From the NCBI GenBank assembly GCA_030267565.1, contig BRXU01000012.1, positions 626,501 to 690,500 of the forward strand: 64,000 bases of DNA, in the 5' to 3' direction. The stretch's first letter is position 1, and each line of letters starts with the position of its first letter. The stretch comes from Pleodorina starrii (Eukaryota > Chlorophyta > Chlorophyceae > Chlamydomonadales > Volvocaceae). The notes beneath the pieces are model-generated. The model was not told where the DNA came from and did not search any database. It saw only the letters and a program-made list of their open reading frames with translations. Made by a program: the position numbers and the translations under genes. Shown here in pieces: positions 23,901 through 34,210 of this stretch.

Positions 23901-25132
23901 CAGTAGCCCGTAGAGCAACACCGTCGTGAGCCAGTAGCCAGTGACCGTCGTGAGCCAGTAGCCAGTGACCGTCGTGAGCCAGTAGCCAGTAGAGCAACAC
24001 CGTCGTGACATCCCTGCTGACAGCGCTCCCGCCTCCGCCTCCGCCTCCTTTCTTGGGGGGTTGTTTGCGCAGGGTTCAGTCGCGCATCGGCTCCTGGGTG
24101 GGCTCGTCGGTGGTGCACCTGGGCGACCACAACGTGCCCAACGCGCTCATGTTCATTGACAAGTACACGCAGGTGGGGATGGGGGCGGCGGCGGTGCGGA
24201 TGGGGGCGGCGGTGGCTGTGCGGGTTTGGGGAGTGGCCGGTGGTGGGAGTGGGTAGCGGCAACCGGGGGAGCGGTGGGGCGCACGCAGGTGCGGATGGGG
24301 GCGGCGGCAGCTTGTCCTGTAGCGACCCATATCCAGCTTGTCCTGTAGCGACCCGTATCGTGATGGCGTGATTGCGGGCGGCACCACGTGGGAAAGTGGG
24401 CATTGGGGCCAAGAGCGTAGAGCGAGTGTGGCGGCGGCGGCGGCGTTGTGGGCATGGGGCCAGGAGCGATTGTGGTGGCGGCGTTGTTGTCCTGGGTGTC
24501 CCCGCCCGCCCGCAGGTGCCGCGGATCCTGAACCCGGTGGTCAGTGTGCTGGAGGAGCTGCCCAAGCTGTACCGGGACCCCAACCTGCGCGCCTACATCG
24601 ACTCCACCTTCGGTACGTAAGGGGGGCTTTGTGTGGGTGTGTGTGTAGGGAGGAGGGTTCTTGTGGGCCCGCACTACCGCCTTGGGCCCGCACTACCGCC
24701 TTGGGCCCGCACTACCGCCTTGGGCCCGCACCAGGCTTGCGGGCCCGCACTACCGCCTTGGGCCCGCACTACCGCCTTGGGCCCGCACCAGGCTTGGGCC
24801 AAAATGGCCACCAAAGTTTGCGGTTCCTCTCCTCCGGCTGTTGCACATGTGGCATATTGTCTTTCCTGACCGATCGACCGAGCCGACAAAAAGACCGCCC
24901 TGCACACTCCCACGCAGGTGGCGTGGAGCAGTGCCGCAAGGCGATCCTGGTGGATTTCTGCCGGCACGCCTTTGACGGCAGCGGCGCCGACAACTTTTTC
25001 GACGCCGGGTCCTGCATCGACGGTCGCCTGACCAGCGCCTGGAACTGGTGCAGCAAGATTGAGAAGAAGCCGTATTACCACGTCTTCAAGCTCGCGGGCT
25101 GGGTGGGCTTTGACGGCGAAGTCAAGTCGTAG
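17984..25132 (+). CDS. DUF2009 (UPF0652) family protein
   Basis: Exons: 17984-18080, 18177-18304, 18685-18921, 19132-19221, 19628-19810, 20192-20245, 20654-20758, 21437-21671, 22162-22320, 22758-22888, 23234-23424, 24073-24172, 24516-24612, 24918-25132. All introns are GT-AG and phases agree, giving 2022 nt (673 aa). Residues about 33-154 form a Gln/Glu/Ala-rich coiled coil, followed by an acidic linker with a basic patch (MKRARDD). From about residue 205 to the end it matches the DUF2009 family as I know it: [78 protein letters not shown], and the C-terminal [20 protein letters not shown] and SAWNWCS. The family is eukaryotic, highly conserved and of unknown function; no signal peptide or membrane segment is visible, so it is probably soluble. 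The start ATG gives [15 protein letters not shown]. Intron 7 carries a duplicated acceptor. Confidence 0.94.
18961..18990 (+). repeat. Dispersed intronic element, partial copy (ATACCGCAGCG motif)
   Basis: Contains AAGATACCGCAGCGAAGGGA just after the donor of intron 3. Related copies occur at 5011-5050, 22659-22702 (inverted) and 31525-31583. Confidence 0.6.
21332..21441 (+). repeat. 55-bp perfect tandem duplication spanning a splice acceptor
   Basis: Two 55-bp copies (21332-21386 and 21387-21441) each contain the end of intron 7, the acceptor GCGCAG and the first five exon bases GACAT. The second acceptor gives the in-frame exon starting at 21437. Use of the first would add 55 nt and shift the frame. 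Confidence 0.95.
22659..22702 (-). repeat. Dispersed intronic element, inverted copy
   Basis: In intron 9 of the DUF2009 gene. Its reverse complement matches 31538-31583 in an intron of the RING gene over the GATACCGCAGCGGAGACGGA core and the following GGCGT(T/A)AGCGAACGGACCCAG. Confidence 0.75.
23085..23225. repeat. CCCTCGCCCCTCC minisatellite in DUF2009 intron 10
   Basis: Imperfect repeats of a C-rich unit (CCTCGCCCCTCCCAAACCC and variants) up to the acceptor at 23233. Confidence 0.85.
23911..24009. repeat. 24-bp tandem repeat in DUF2009 intron 11
   Basis: A unit beginning CGTCGTGAGCCAGTAGCC starts at 23922, 23946 and 23970. The array is flanked on both sides by GTAGAGCAACAC. Confidence 0.85.
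24665..24800. repeat. 20-bp GGGCCCGCACTACCGCCTT tandem array in DUF2009 intron 13
   Basis: About seven units, some ending ACCAGGCTTG in place of ACTACCGCCTT, so the array shows a higher-order pattern. Entirely intronic (24613-24917). Confidence 0.9.
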
Positions 25133-28100
25133 TAGCGAGCCGAAATTACGAGCGTGACCACGCACCTGTCTGTCTTTCTGTCTGTCTGTCTGTGTGTCTG
25201 CGTTGTGCTGGCAAACACAGAGCACATGAGAGCGCATGTAGAGCTAGATGATCGGGGAGTTTACGGTAAAAGAGTGTCCGCGCGCGCAAGCTGGCAAGCT
25301 GGCGAGCATGTCATGGCGAGCCCAATGCACGGTGATTGCTTCCTTCAGTGTAGGGGGGCTGAGTGTAAGGGGGAGGAGGCCGGGTGATTATGGCCGGTTG
25401 CATCCTTGCTATAGCTCTCAGCCATGTAGCTTCGCCGCCGCCGCTGGCGGCGGCGACAAGCAACAGTTGTCGCCGCCGCCACCGGCGGCGGCGGAGCTCA
25501 GCGCCTCACGGGGCACCATTGGCCCCCGGGCGGTGGCTGGCAGCGAGGGTTCAGCCTGCCATTGCATTGAGTGCAGGCGACAGTCTTGGACAGCCTGGAG
25601 AGTAGGGACATCCTCGGCTGCGCCATAACGGCATAAACGTGGCTCCTCGAAGAGTGTCGTCGTCGGAAGCCGCCTTGCCGGCGTGCCAAGGGGGCGGCAG
25701 GCGGGCGGTGCAGCGCGACACCGGCCTGTGTTGAAGACATCCCACGATTTTCTCTGGCTTCTCTGGACACCTCATTTCGTGTGCAAACGCTGAGAGGGCC
25801 CCGGCACCGCCCATTCTGACCGGCTTGTCTCGGTGCACATCGGTGCATATCGGTGCATGCTCTGTGATTTGTCTGTCTGCTTCACGCAGGGCTGCGTGGG
25901 TTAGTGCTGTGAAGGGTGTGCCAAACGAGTAGGCTGCTTCAGCGGCGGCGTCGGCGTCACACGTGCCGCCGTGTGAAGGGCCGTCGCACGTAAACGACGC
26001 AGCACGTGATTAGCGGGGTGTGGCTCGGATGCAACATGCACAAGCAGTGCTAGCGCGCTGGCTGGCCAGCGTTTTGTGCCGAGGTGCCAGGCGGGTGGGG
26101 CTGGCGCGCATGTTGCCGCGCGTAGTATCTGCGCGCCTGCCGCGTAGTGTGGCAGGCGAGGTGAGGTGAGGCGCTTTCACGGAGATTTTTAGCATCGGGA
26201 GGCATTTAGCATCACGCTGCACGCACCGGCCATATTCCTGCGTTGCGATCGTAGCTGCCGCCTGACGTCACTCGACGTCGGCAATTGCTTGCTTGCCCGA
26301 TCAGGCCCGATGGTCGCAACAACAGTTCTTTCGTGGCTCCGTGATACGGTACCGGTAGTGTGGTTCGCTTGTCAATCTCCGGTGGCCGTCACTTCATCGC
26401 GACGAATGAATGAGCACTCGTGCTCCCAAATACATTCCGCCCAGAGAGAGAGAGAGAGAGAGAGAGACATCCGTACGGTCAGCTTGACACGACACGCCGC
26501 CAGGAGGCCGGCTGTGCGGAGCTGTCCATCGACGCTTTCATCGACGCCTTCATTCAGCACTGGGACCAGTGGGGGCCAGGCATGCAGGGCATCCTGTACA
26601 TCAAACCGCCATTGCATCAAACAGAGCGCCCTGGAGCGGGAGACCCGGTGCGGACGAGCCGCCAGATTGGGTTAGGGGTAGCGTCGGTGTGGCTGCACAG
26701 CGCAGGCGGCGGGCGGTGCTGGCGGAGCCTGCCGGACAGGCTCGATTGTACAGACCGGCGGCCGGAAGCGGCCTAGTTACCGTACCCCGGGCAGCCCCGG
26801 GCTCTCATCAGTCATCACCGCGGCCAACAGATAGGCCTTGGCAACAGGTACCCTGCCGGGCCAGGGCTGGGGCTCGGCGAGCGGTGGGTAAACCGAGGGA
26901 CCGCTGTGATGGCCGCCGCCAGGCGGTGTGTTCGGGGAGCAGCAGGTGGAGCACCCAACTTAAGCATTGGGAAGGGTCCCGCCGGACGCAGGGACCCCCA
27001 CTACGTAATTCAGTCTTCGGGTACGGAGACACGAGCATGTGTGTTCAAGCAGCTTAACAGTACGCCGGAGTCAGCAGGCTGTACTCGATGGTGTCATATG
27101 CTGCTGCGTGTTGAATGAATGAACGGTTCTGCAGAGAACCCAATAGAATGATGACCAATGAGGACGATTACCGAGACGACCGAGGACACCCGTCCATTTT
27201 GAACAGGCCTGAATCTCATCAGGCCGGAAATTCAGAGCTTTGTCTCGCATGGGCGGCTTCCGCCCGGGCGGCACTGCCCCAATCTTGCAAGCCCATGCAT
27301 GCTCGCATCATTGTACAACATGGTCGTACAACAATGAGTAGCGTCCCGGAATGGAGGCCTTGTCCGTTTTACCTCGTCTCCATGCAAGCCTAGGATGTTG
27401 TTTCGGGGGGAGGGGTGGTAGAGGGTTGAGAGAGGGGACCGACCTTGCCCGCCTGGGGACCCCTGACGTCACCCAGGGTCCATCGGTTGCATACACCTCA
27501 CAACTTGGTTCTTTCCCCACGGCTTAGCGGCATCGCCAATAGCAGCCTCGATAGAGCAGCAAGCGCCGTGTGCAGCGCACAACGGTATGCGGGACGCACC
27601 ACAGTATACGCGGCGCACTACGGCGCACACGTTCCGTACGGCTACAGCGCCAGACGAGCCTTTTACGTCCTGCCGTAGGTGCCGTCTAGTGCCGTCTGCC
27701 CCGCCTTCTGTATCCGACAGGCGTGTACACGAAGTTACAGATCAATGCAACACCACGCATTGACCTAGAGCGCTAGGATCAATGCAGTCGTCCCGACACG
27801 CACATCCTAAGGCCGTTTGAATGGCAAACGTCTCCACGTCAGTCGCTTTGGCATACTTGGCATAACGGTAAATATACATCAGTGTGCGTAAAGCTGTGTT
27901 CGTAAATACAGGGGCAAACTGCGGTCGCCAGACACGGGCTGAGTCTGAATAGTCGAGCACTCGAGCTGATGAGTTACTGGCCACGACGGGTGCAGCGGGC
28001 CTTGCTTCAAAGGCGGCCAGCCTCCGGGCTTTCGCGTTTCAGATATGGCAATCTTGAAACTTTCACCAACCGGAGCCTAGCTTGCATCATCCTTTCGGTG

Positions 28101-28229
28101 CTGTACGGGGTCCGTACCACCGCTGGTTCGACTGATTAATGGTGTGGGCGCAGCGTGTCGCATGCTGCCAGCTCTTACAGTTGCGGCGCGGTAAATGTAA
28201 AACGTAGGCAATTTATTTCGGGGCGCACA
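25133..28229. other. DUF2009 3' UTR and intergenic region without a supported gene
   Basis: Begins with the DUF2009 3' UTR, including TGTAA at 25364. A GC-rich inverted segment lies near 25435-25495, and a short GA tract at about 26442-26467. Small ORFs around 26420-26776 show no recognisable domain and no phase-linked partner exons. The remainder looks like ordinary spacer upstream of the RING gene. Confidence 0.6.
25364..25368 (+). promoter_or_regulatory. Candidate polyadenylation signal (TGTAA) of the DUF2009 gene
   Basis: TGTAA is the usual volvocine poly(A) signal. It occurs 232 bp after the stop codon and I see no earlier copy. Confidence 0.6.
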
Positions 28230-31200
28230 ATGACGCAGCGATGGCGGGTTGCAGGCGTTATTGCCGCCACCCTATTGGCCTTATTATGCAATGTTGGGAA
28301 ATCACAGTTGATAACGGAAACTCAAGAATATGCAAACTTGGTCGAGAGGGCAAGCAATAGGAAGTACTTCAACTCCTACTTGCAGGATGGCAATGTGGGA
28401 AGGGGAAATAGCACCTTGGTACGCCTAAAATCGTGGCAAGGATTTTCGCAAGCCTCGTTTGAGGTATGTTGGGAAATTCCGGTCCCGTCACCATGGACGG
28501 CAAGCTTGCACAGACTTCTTCTCGTCGCACCTGGATGGAACCACGAAATGCAGTATATTATACTGCAGCCACAATTGCCACTACGGGACTGCTGCAAGTT
28601 GTGACGCCTTTCACCGTTATCGACGCGATGTCTGACATCACCCTAACGTGCGACTTGCTGCCGGCTTGCGACTTGCTGTTACCCGACAGTGGAACATCTC
28701 CAAGCTCCGGTCCTCAGGCCCCATCATCACCTCAAAGCTATTTGTGGCCGGCGGCGTTGTCTGGTGAGGTCCCGCCCTCTTCGTCCGGCGCCGCTGCGAG
28801 GCACCACACGATAGATAGCCTCGCTATGAACTTCGTTGACTCGCTCATCCCGAGCGAGATGGCCTGCTTGAAACAGCGTCGATACATACACATTCCGCCC
28901 TCGAGAAGGCTCCCGAAAAGGCTTGCGCCTCTGACTCGCGCCTCTTCCCAGCAATCCGACACTCACTCACGCTCTCTCAAGCGCCCGCTCCCCATTCCTT
29001 CTTAACCGGACCCCAATCCGGGACTCCTGGCGCCTGCTCTGCCCCCGCACCGCCCAACCCAACGCGTTCTCTCGCCACTCCTCCAACCCTCCAATCCTCC
29101 AATCCTTGCGGCCCCACCCCAATATCAGCCACCGCCGATACTCTTCCACGCCGATACTCTTCCACGCCGATACTCTTCCCCCCCGGACACCTCGCCCCCC
29201 GGACAATCCCCGCCAGGACCCTATGGCTGGATCTGGAGCCCCACTCTCCGCCAGGCGGCAGCGCCGCCGCCGCCTCAGGTCATCAGGGCCGCCCCGCCAC
29301 GGTGGGCCTTATGCTGGCTGCCTCCTGGGCGGCTGCCTGGCACCCGGACGAGTCGGTGGCGGTCAGCGTGAGGCTGGCGCTGCCGCAGGCGGACTGGGAC
29401 CTGGTTCCGGAGCCGGAGCCGGAGACGGTTCCGGAGCCGAATACGGACTTGGAGTCGGAGTCGGCGGGAGGGGGAGGAGGAGGAGGGGCCGGATGGGCTG
29501 GGTGGCGGGGTGAGTGGGGGGGTGGGTATGTGCGTGTGCGCTCTGGGTGGGTGGGTGGGTGGGGTGGGTGAGGGGGGCCTAGGTGGCGGCCCGTGGCGGC
29601 CCGGCTGGGGAGGGGTGCGGGTTGAAGGGGGGTTGGGGGTTACACCGGGTCTCTCGCCAGCGATTGCGGGCATGTAGAGCGTGAGGGACTCACTGTCCCT
29701 TACCCGTGATGTGGTGTGACGTGGTGTGGTGTCATGCGATGTGACGTGGTGTGACGTGGTGTGACGTGACGTGGTGTGACGTGGTGTGGTGTGACGTGGT
29801 GTGGTGTGACGTGGTGTGGTGTGGTGTGACGTGGTGTGATGTGACGTGGTGTGATGTGGTGTGGTGTGACGTGGTGTGGTGTGGTGTGGTGTGACGTGGT
29901 GTGACGTGGTGTGGTGTGGTGTGATGTGACGTGGTGTGACGTGGTGTGATGTGGTGTGATGTGGTGTGGTGTGACGTGGTGTGATGCGCAGGGAGCGAGA
30001 CCCCCTCGTAGACGAAGCCCCCCCCCATCCGCTCCCACGAGACGGCCCTCTTCTCTTACTTTTACCGTTCACGGGCTCCGGCCTATACCCCCGTGGATAA
30101 CCCCATCCGCTGCCCGGTACCCCCTGTTGCTGCTGCCCGGCCCCACAGCCTCGCCCCCGTCCTCGCCCCCTTTCCCCCCCCCCCCGCCCGTCCCCAGGCC
30201 CCTCCGCCACCTCCGCCGCCGTGCCGCCCGATGTGGCTGCGGTTCTGACTCGCAACGCCTCGGGCATGTGGGTCGCGGGCCTCAGTCGCGAGCTGCTGCT
30301 GGGGAGGGGGAGGGGGAGGGGGAGGAGGCCGCGGGGGGGAGGCGGAGGTGGTGGTGACGATGAGGGTGAGGGGGGTGATGGAGGAGGAGGTGGGGGTGGT
30401 GGTGGGGGTGAGGGTGATGATGGGTGCTGCCTAATGCTCCGGGTGCACTTGCTCAATGTGACAGTGCAGTGGAGAGACGAGGGGCGACACCCGGAGGCGC
30501 GGTACAGCAGGTGGGTGTGGGTGGGTGGGTGCGTGGGGGGGTGATGTTGGTGGGAGGGGAGGGGAGGAGAGGGGGGGGAGGGTAAGGGGATGGAGGCGAG
30601 GATTGGGTGCGGGGTGTGGGATGGGGCGGGGGGGAGGGAGGGAGCGCGCCAGGGCGCGGGGGGTCGGGGTTGGGCGTCGGGGCTCGGGGCTCGGCAGCGC
30701 GTGTGTGTATTGCGGTTGGTTGGTTGGTTGGTTGGTTGGTTGGTGTGGCTTGACGAGGCGGCATCTCAGCAGCGCCCCCTCTTATTGAAGATGGTTGGAG
30801 GGGTGCCTTGCTCCCTGCGCGTTCTCTTGTGTATTGTGTGTTGTGTGTGTGTGTATGTGCGCGTGTGTCGCCGCCCCCGCCCCCGCCCCTGCGGTATCAT
30901 TTTCTACCCCCGCCCCCGCCCCCGCCGGCGCCGCGATCACCACGACCCCTGCCGGCCTCCCGGCCCCCCTCCCCCTCCCCCCTCCCCTGTCCTTCACTCG
31001 CAGGGCTGTACGGCAACAGGTGTCGGCGGCGCTGGGCGCTGACAGCTATGGCGTACGGCACGAATTCGACTCGGCGGTCCGAACCTCCGTCGTGGATGTC
31101 GGCGGCGGCAGCGCCGCCGCCGCCGCCCCCACCGCCGCGGCCGCCGCGGCCCCCGCCGCCGCCGCTGCCACCGCCGCCGCCGTTAGCGGCGGAACCCCGC

Positions 31201-34175
31201 TGGACGGCGGCGAGGAGACGCACAGCCAATACCAATGGGGCGAGATGTCGTACAATGCGTCGGTGGTAGGCGAGGTGGGTTGGGCCCCACCCGGCCTCGT
31301 GCCATTGCCTTCCCCCCTTTAGTCATCTCTGCACGGTGTTACGGCGTTACGACGCTACCCGCCCTCCCGCTAGACCTGCTGACGCCGTTCTCGGCCCCTT
31401 CCCACTCCCCTTCTCCCCCCCTCTCTTCCCCCTCTCCCCCTTCAGCTGCTGTGGTACCTGGTGTTTGACAACCTGAGGTGTCACGGACTGAGCGACGAGG
31501 AGGCGCAGAGAAAGGCAAGCGGAGGGTTTTAAGTGATACCGCAGCGGAGACGGAGACGGCGTTAGCGAACGGACCCAGAACCCAGTAATACTTACCGAAC
31601 ATACCTGTAACCTTACCGAGCTGAAAATACGCTGCGACCGCGTCGCCGCCAGACCAACCCAGACGGACGATTACACGCGACAGCACAAGAACGGCACGAA
31701 CGCCCGGACAGAACAACCCAACATATTGTAGACTCACCTGCGCTCAATGGAGGAAGCGAAGCGGGAAGATTTCGAAGGAAAAAGGGCGTGAGTAACGGCA
31801 ATGGGCAACGGCAATGGCAGCGAAGGAAGGAGCGAGCAGGCAGGCAAGCAAGGCAATACACACATAAACCCACGAAGGAGCTGGGGCGGCGACGCGGCGC
31901 AAAAGAGGGCAGGAAGGGGCGGCGGGGCAGAGAAGAAAGGGATACGGATGGGCAAAACGTACGACGGCAAGGAGGCGAAATGCAGAGGAGAAAGGGCAAA
32001 GGAAAAGAGAATGGCAAGGAGAACGGCAAAGGGGAGGAGAACAGCAGAAGGAAGACGAGGCTGGGAGGGACGGAAGGCGGGGCGGGGCGGGGCGAGAGGG
32101 CACGAGGGCAAGAGCAAGGACGAGGAGAAGGGGAGAACGACGGCAGGGCGGGCGGAAAGGGCGGAGGCAGCGGGGCGCGGGAAGACGATGCGGGGCGCGG
32201 GAAGGTGCGAAGTGCAGGAGGGGCCGGGTGGCGGACCGTGAGGATTCGGCTCCCCACCACACCGGCCGAGTGCGCAGGCCACCACGCATGAGGGGCACTG
32301 GGCGGCAAGGCAAGGGCAGGGCCATGGTGGGGGCACGGGGGGAGACAAGACAAGGGCAGATATGGGGAGGGGGAGGAGGGAGAGAATGTGGGAGGAGGGA
32401 AGGGAGGCACCCAGGCCGCCGGGAAGGGCATGCAGGGGGAGGGCCACCGAGTAGGGGCAGAGGTGCAAGTGCAAGGCAATGGGGTCAGGGGGAGGGCCAC
32501 TGAGCATGCGAGGCCGGCGGGGGCAGGGGCAGGGGGAAGGCAAGCAGAGGGAGAGCCACCATGCACGGAGCTCGTCGAGGGCGAGAGTGGGGTGAGGGTG
32601 GGTGGGTGGGGGGGGGGGCGGGGCAGGGACAGGGCGACGAGGGAGGGTCAGGGGGACAGGCGTGGGGCGAGGTCAGGCAGGGGGAAGGGGCATCGGGGAC
32701 GGGAGTTGGAGGTGTGTGGTGGGTGCGTGTGAGCCCACGTTCGGGGGGGCCAATGACAGGAAGGCCGGGGAGAGTCTGGTGGATGTAGAGGCGGGGTCGG
32801 GGTCGGTGGGCGGGCCGTCCAGGAGGCAGCATGGGCGGCGGCAGCGTGGAAGGCGGCATCGGTGGAGTCGGTGAAGGTGGAGTCGGTGAGGTCGGTGCAG
32901 TCGTTGAAGTCGTTGAAATGGTTAAAGTCGTTGTCGAAGTCGTTGAAGGCACGCGAACGCAGACCCCTCACGCAGACGGAACAAGAAAGGAAAAAGAAAA
33001 AATAAATCACGCGCACGCGATAAGAAGCCCGAGGAGAAGCCCGATGAGAAGCCCGATGAGAAGCCCGATGAGAAGCCCGAGAAGCGGAGGGAGGGGAGGG
33101 AGGGCGGAGGGAGGGTTGGAAGGGAGGGAGGGAGGAGGGAGGGAGGGCGGAGGGAGGAGGGAGGCGTAGCGTGGCATGCGAGTTGGGTGGGGGGCACAGT
33201 CCCCACTCCTCTTCCTCTTCCTCTTGGCTGGCTGCTTCCTTGACTCACCTACCTTTCCACCCTTCACCTTGCTTCCCCCTCCCCCCCTCCCCCCCTCCCC
33301 TTCCTTCCTCCCTCCCTCCCTCCCTCCCTCCCTCCCTCCCTCCCTCCCTCCCTCCCTCCCTCCCTCCCTCCCTCCCTCCCTCCCTCCCTCCCTCCCTCCC
33401 TCCCTCCCTCCCTCCCTCCCTCCCTCCCTCCCTCCCTCCCTCCCTCCCTCCCTCCCTCCCTCCCTCCCTCCCTCCCTCCCTCCCTCCCTCCCTCCCTCCC
33501 TCCCTCCCTCCCTCCCTCCCTCCCTCCCTCCCTCCCTCCCTCCCTCCCTCCCTCCCTCCCTCCCTCCCTCCCTCCCTCCCTCCCTCCCTCCCTCCCTCCC
33601 TCCCTCCCTCCCCCCCTCCCTCCCCCCCCCTCCCTCCCTCCGTCCCTCCCTCCCCCCCTCCCCCCCTCCCTCCCTCCCTCCCTCCCCTCTGACCGCTGCT
33701 CTGTAGATCGATGTCGTGGTCGCCATGTGTGATATCATCGTGGGCAGAATACCCTCCCACCCGCGAGTGCAAGTCGTGTCGTACGAGCCGTCCGGTGTCG
33801 TACAGTACCTGGACGAGCACGGAGAGGACCTACGAAAGTACGGCCTGCCGTGCAGGTCGCCGGCGCAAGGCGCCTACGCTTCCGCCGCTTCTGCCGCCGC
33901 CGTAGGCGGCGGCGCCGCGGTGCATGCGGCGCGGCGCGCAGGCACCGCCGCTGGCGGGTACGGCAACATGTACGGCGGCGACGGCGACGGTGCTTGGCGC
34001 GCGGAATGGCTGGCGGACGGGAACCATCCCTCATCGCCGCCGGCTGCCGGCAAGGCTGAGTATCGTGGGCGGCGGCGGCGGCGGGGGCGCTCCCTGACTT
34101 CTGTCGCAGCGGCCGCCTTGGGACTCATCGCCGGCAGGGGCGGCGGCGGCAGCGGCAGCGGCAGCGGCAGCGGCA

Positions 34176-34210
<35 letters not shown>

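Larger units (their letters stand above)
31515..33706 (+). other. 2.2-kb GC-AG intron of the RING gene
   Basis: The donor reads AAAG|GCAAGC and the acceptor CTGTAG|ATCG. An in-frame TAA follows the donor within 20 bp, so the exon must end before it. The intron holds a dispersed-element copy (31525-31583), a purine-rich stretch and a (TCCC)n array. Long open frames inside it are Arg/Gly or Pro/Ser low complexity. Confidence 0.7.

Noticed and set aside
23922..23993. Regular direct repeats considered as a CRISPR-like array
   Set aside because: Repeats are contiguous without spacers and lie inside a nuclear intron; this is a tandem repeat.
26420..26776. Small plus-strand frame with an aromatic/acidic stretch (IDAFIDAFIQHWDQW)
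   Set aside because: No domain recognised, no upstream or downstream exon in phase, and it lies beside a GA microsatellite.
29700..30038. His/Thr-repeat open frames on the minus strand
   Set aside because: Translation of the GTGGTGTGAC minisatellite.
33007..33820. Repetitive Pro-Ser-Leu and Glu-Gly-Gly-Arg open frames
   Set aside because: Pure translations of the (TCCC)n microsatellite within an intron.
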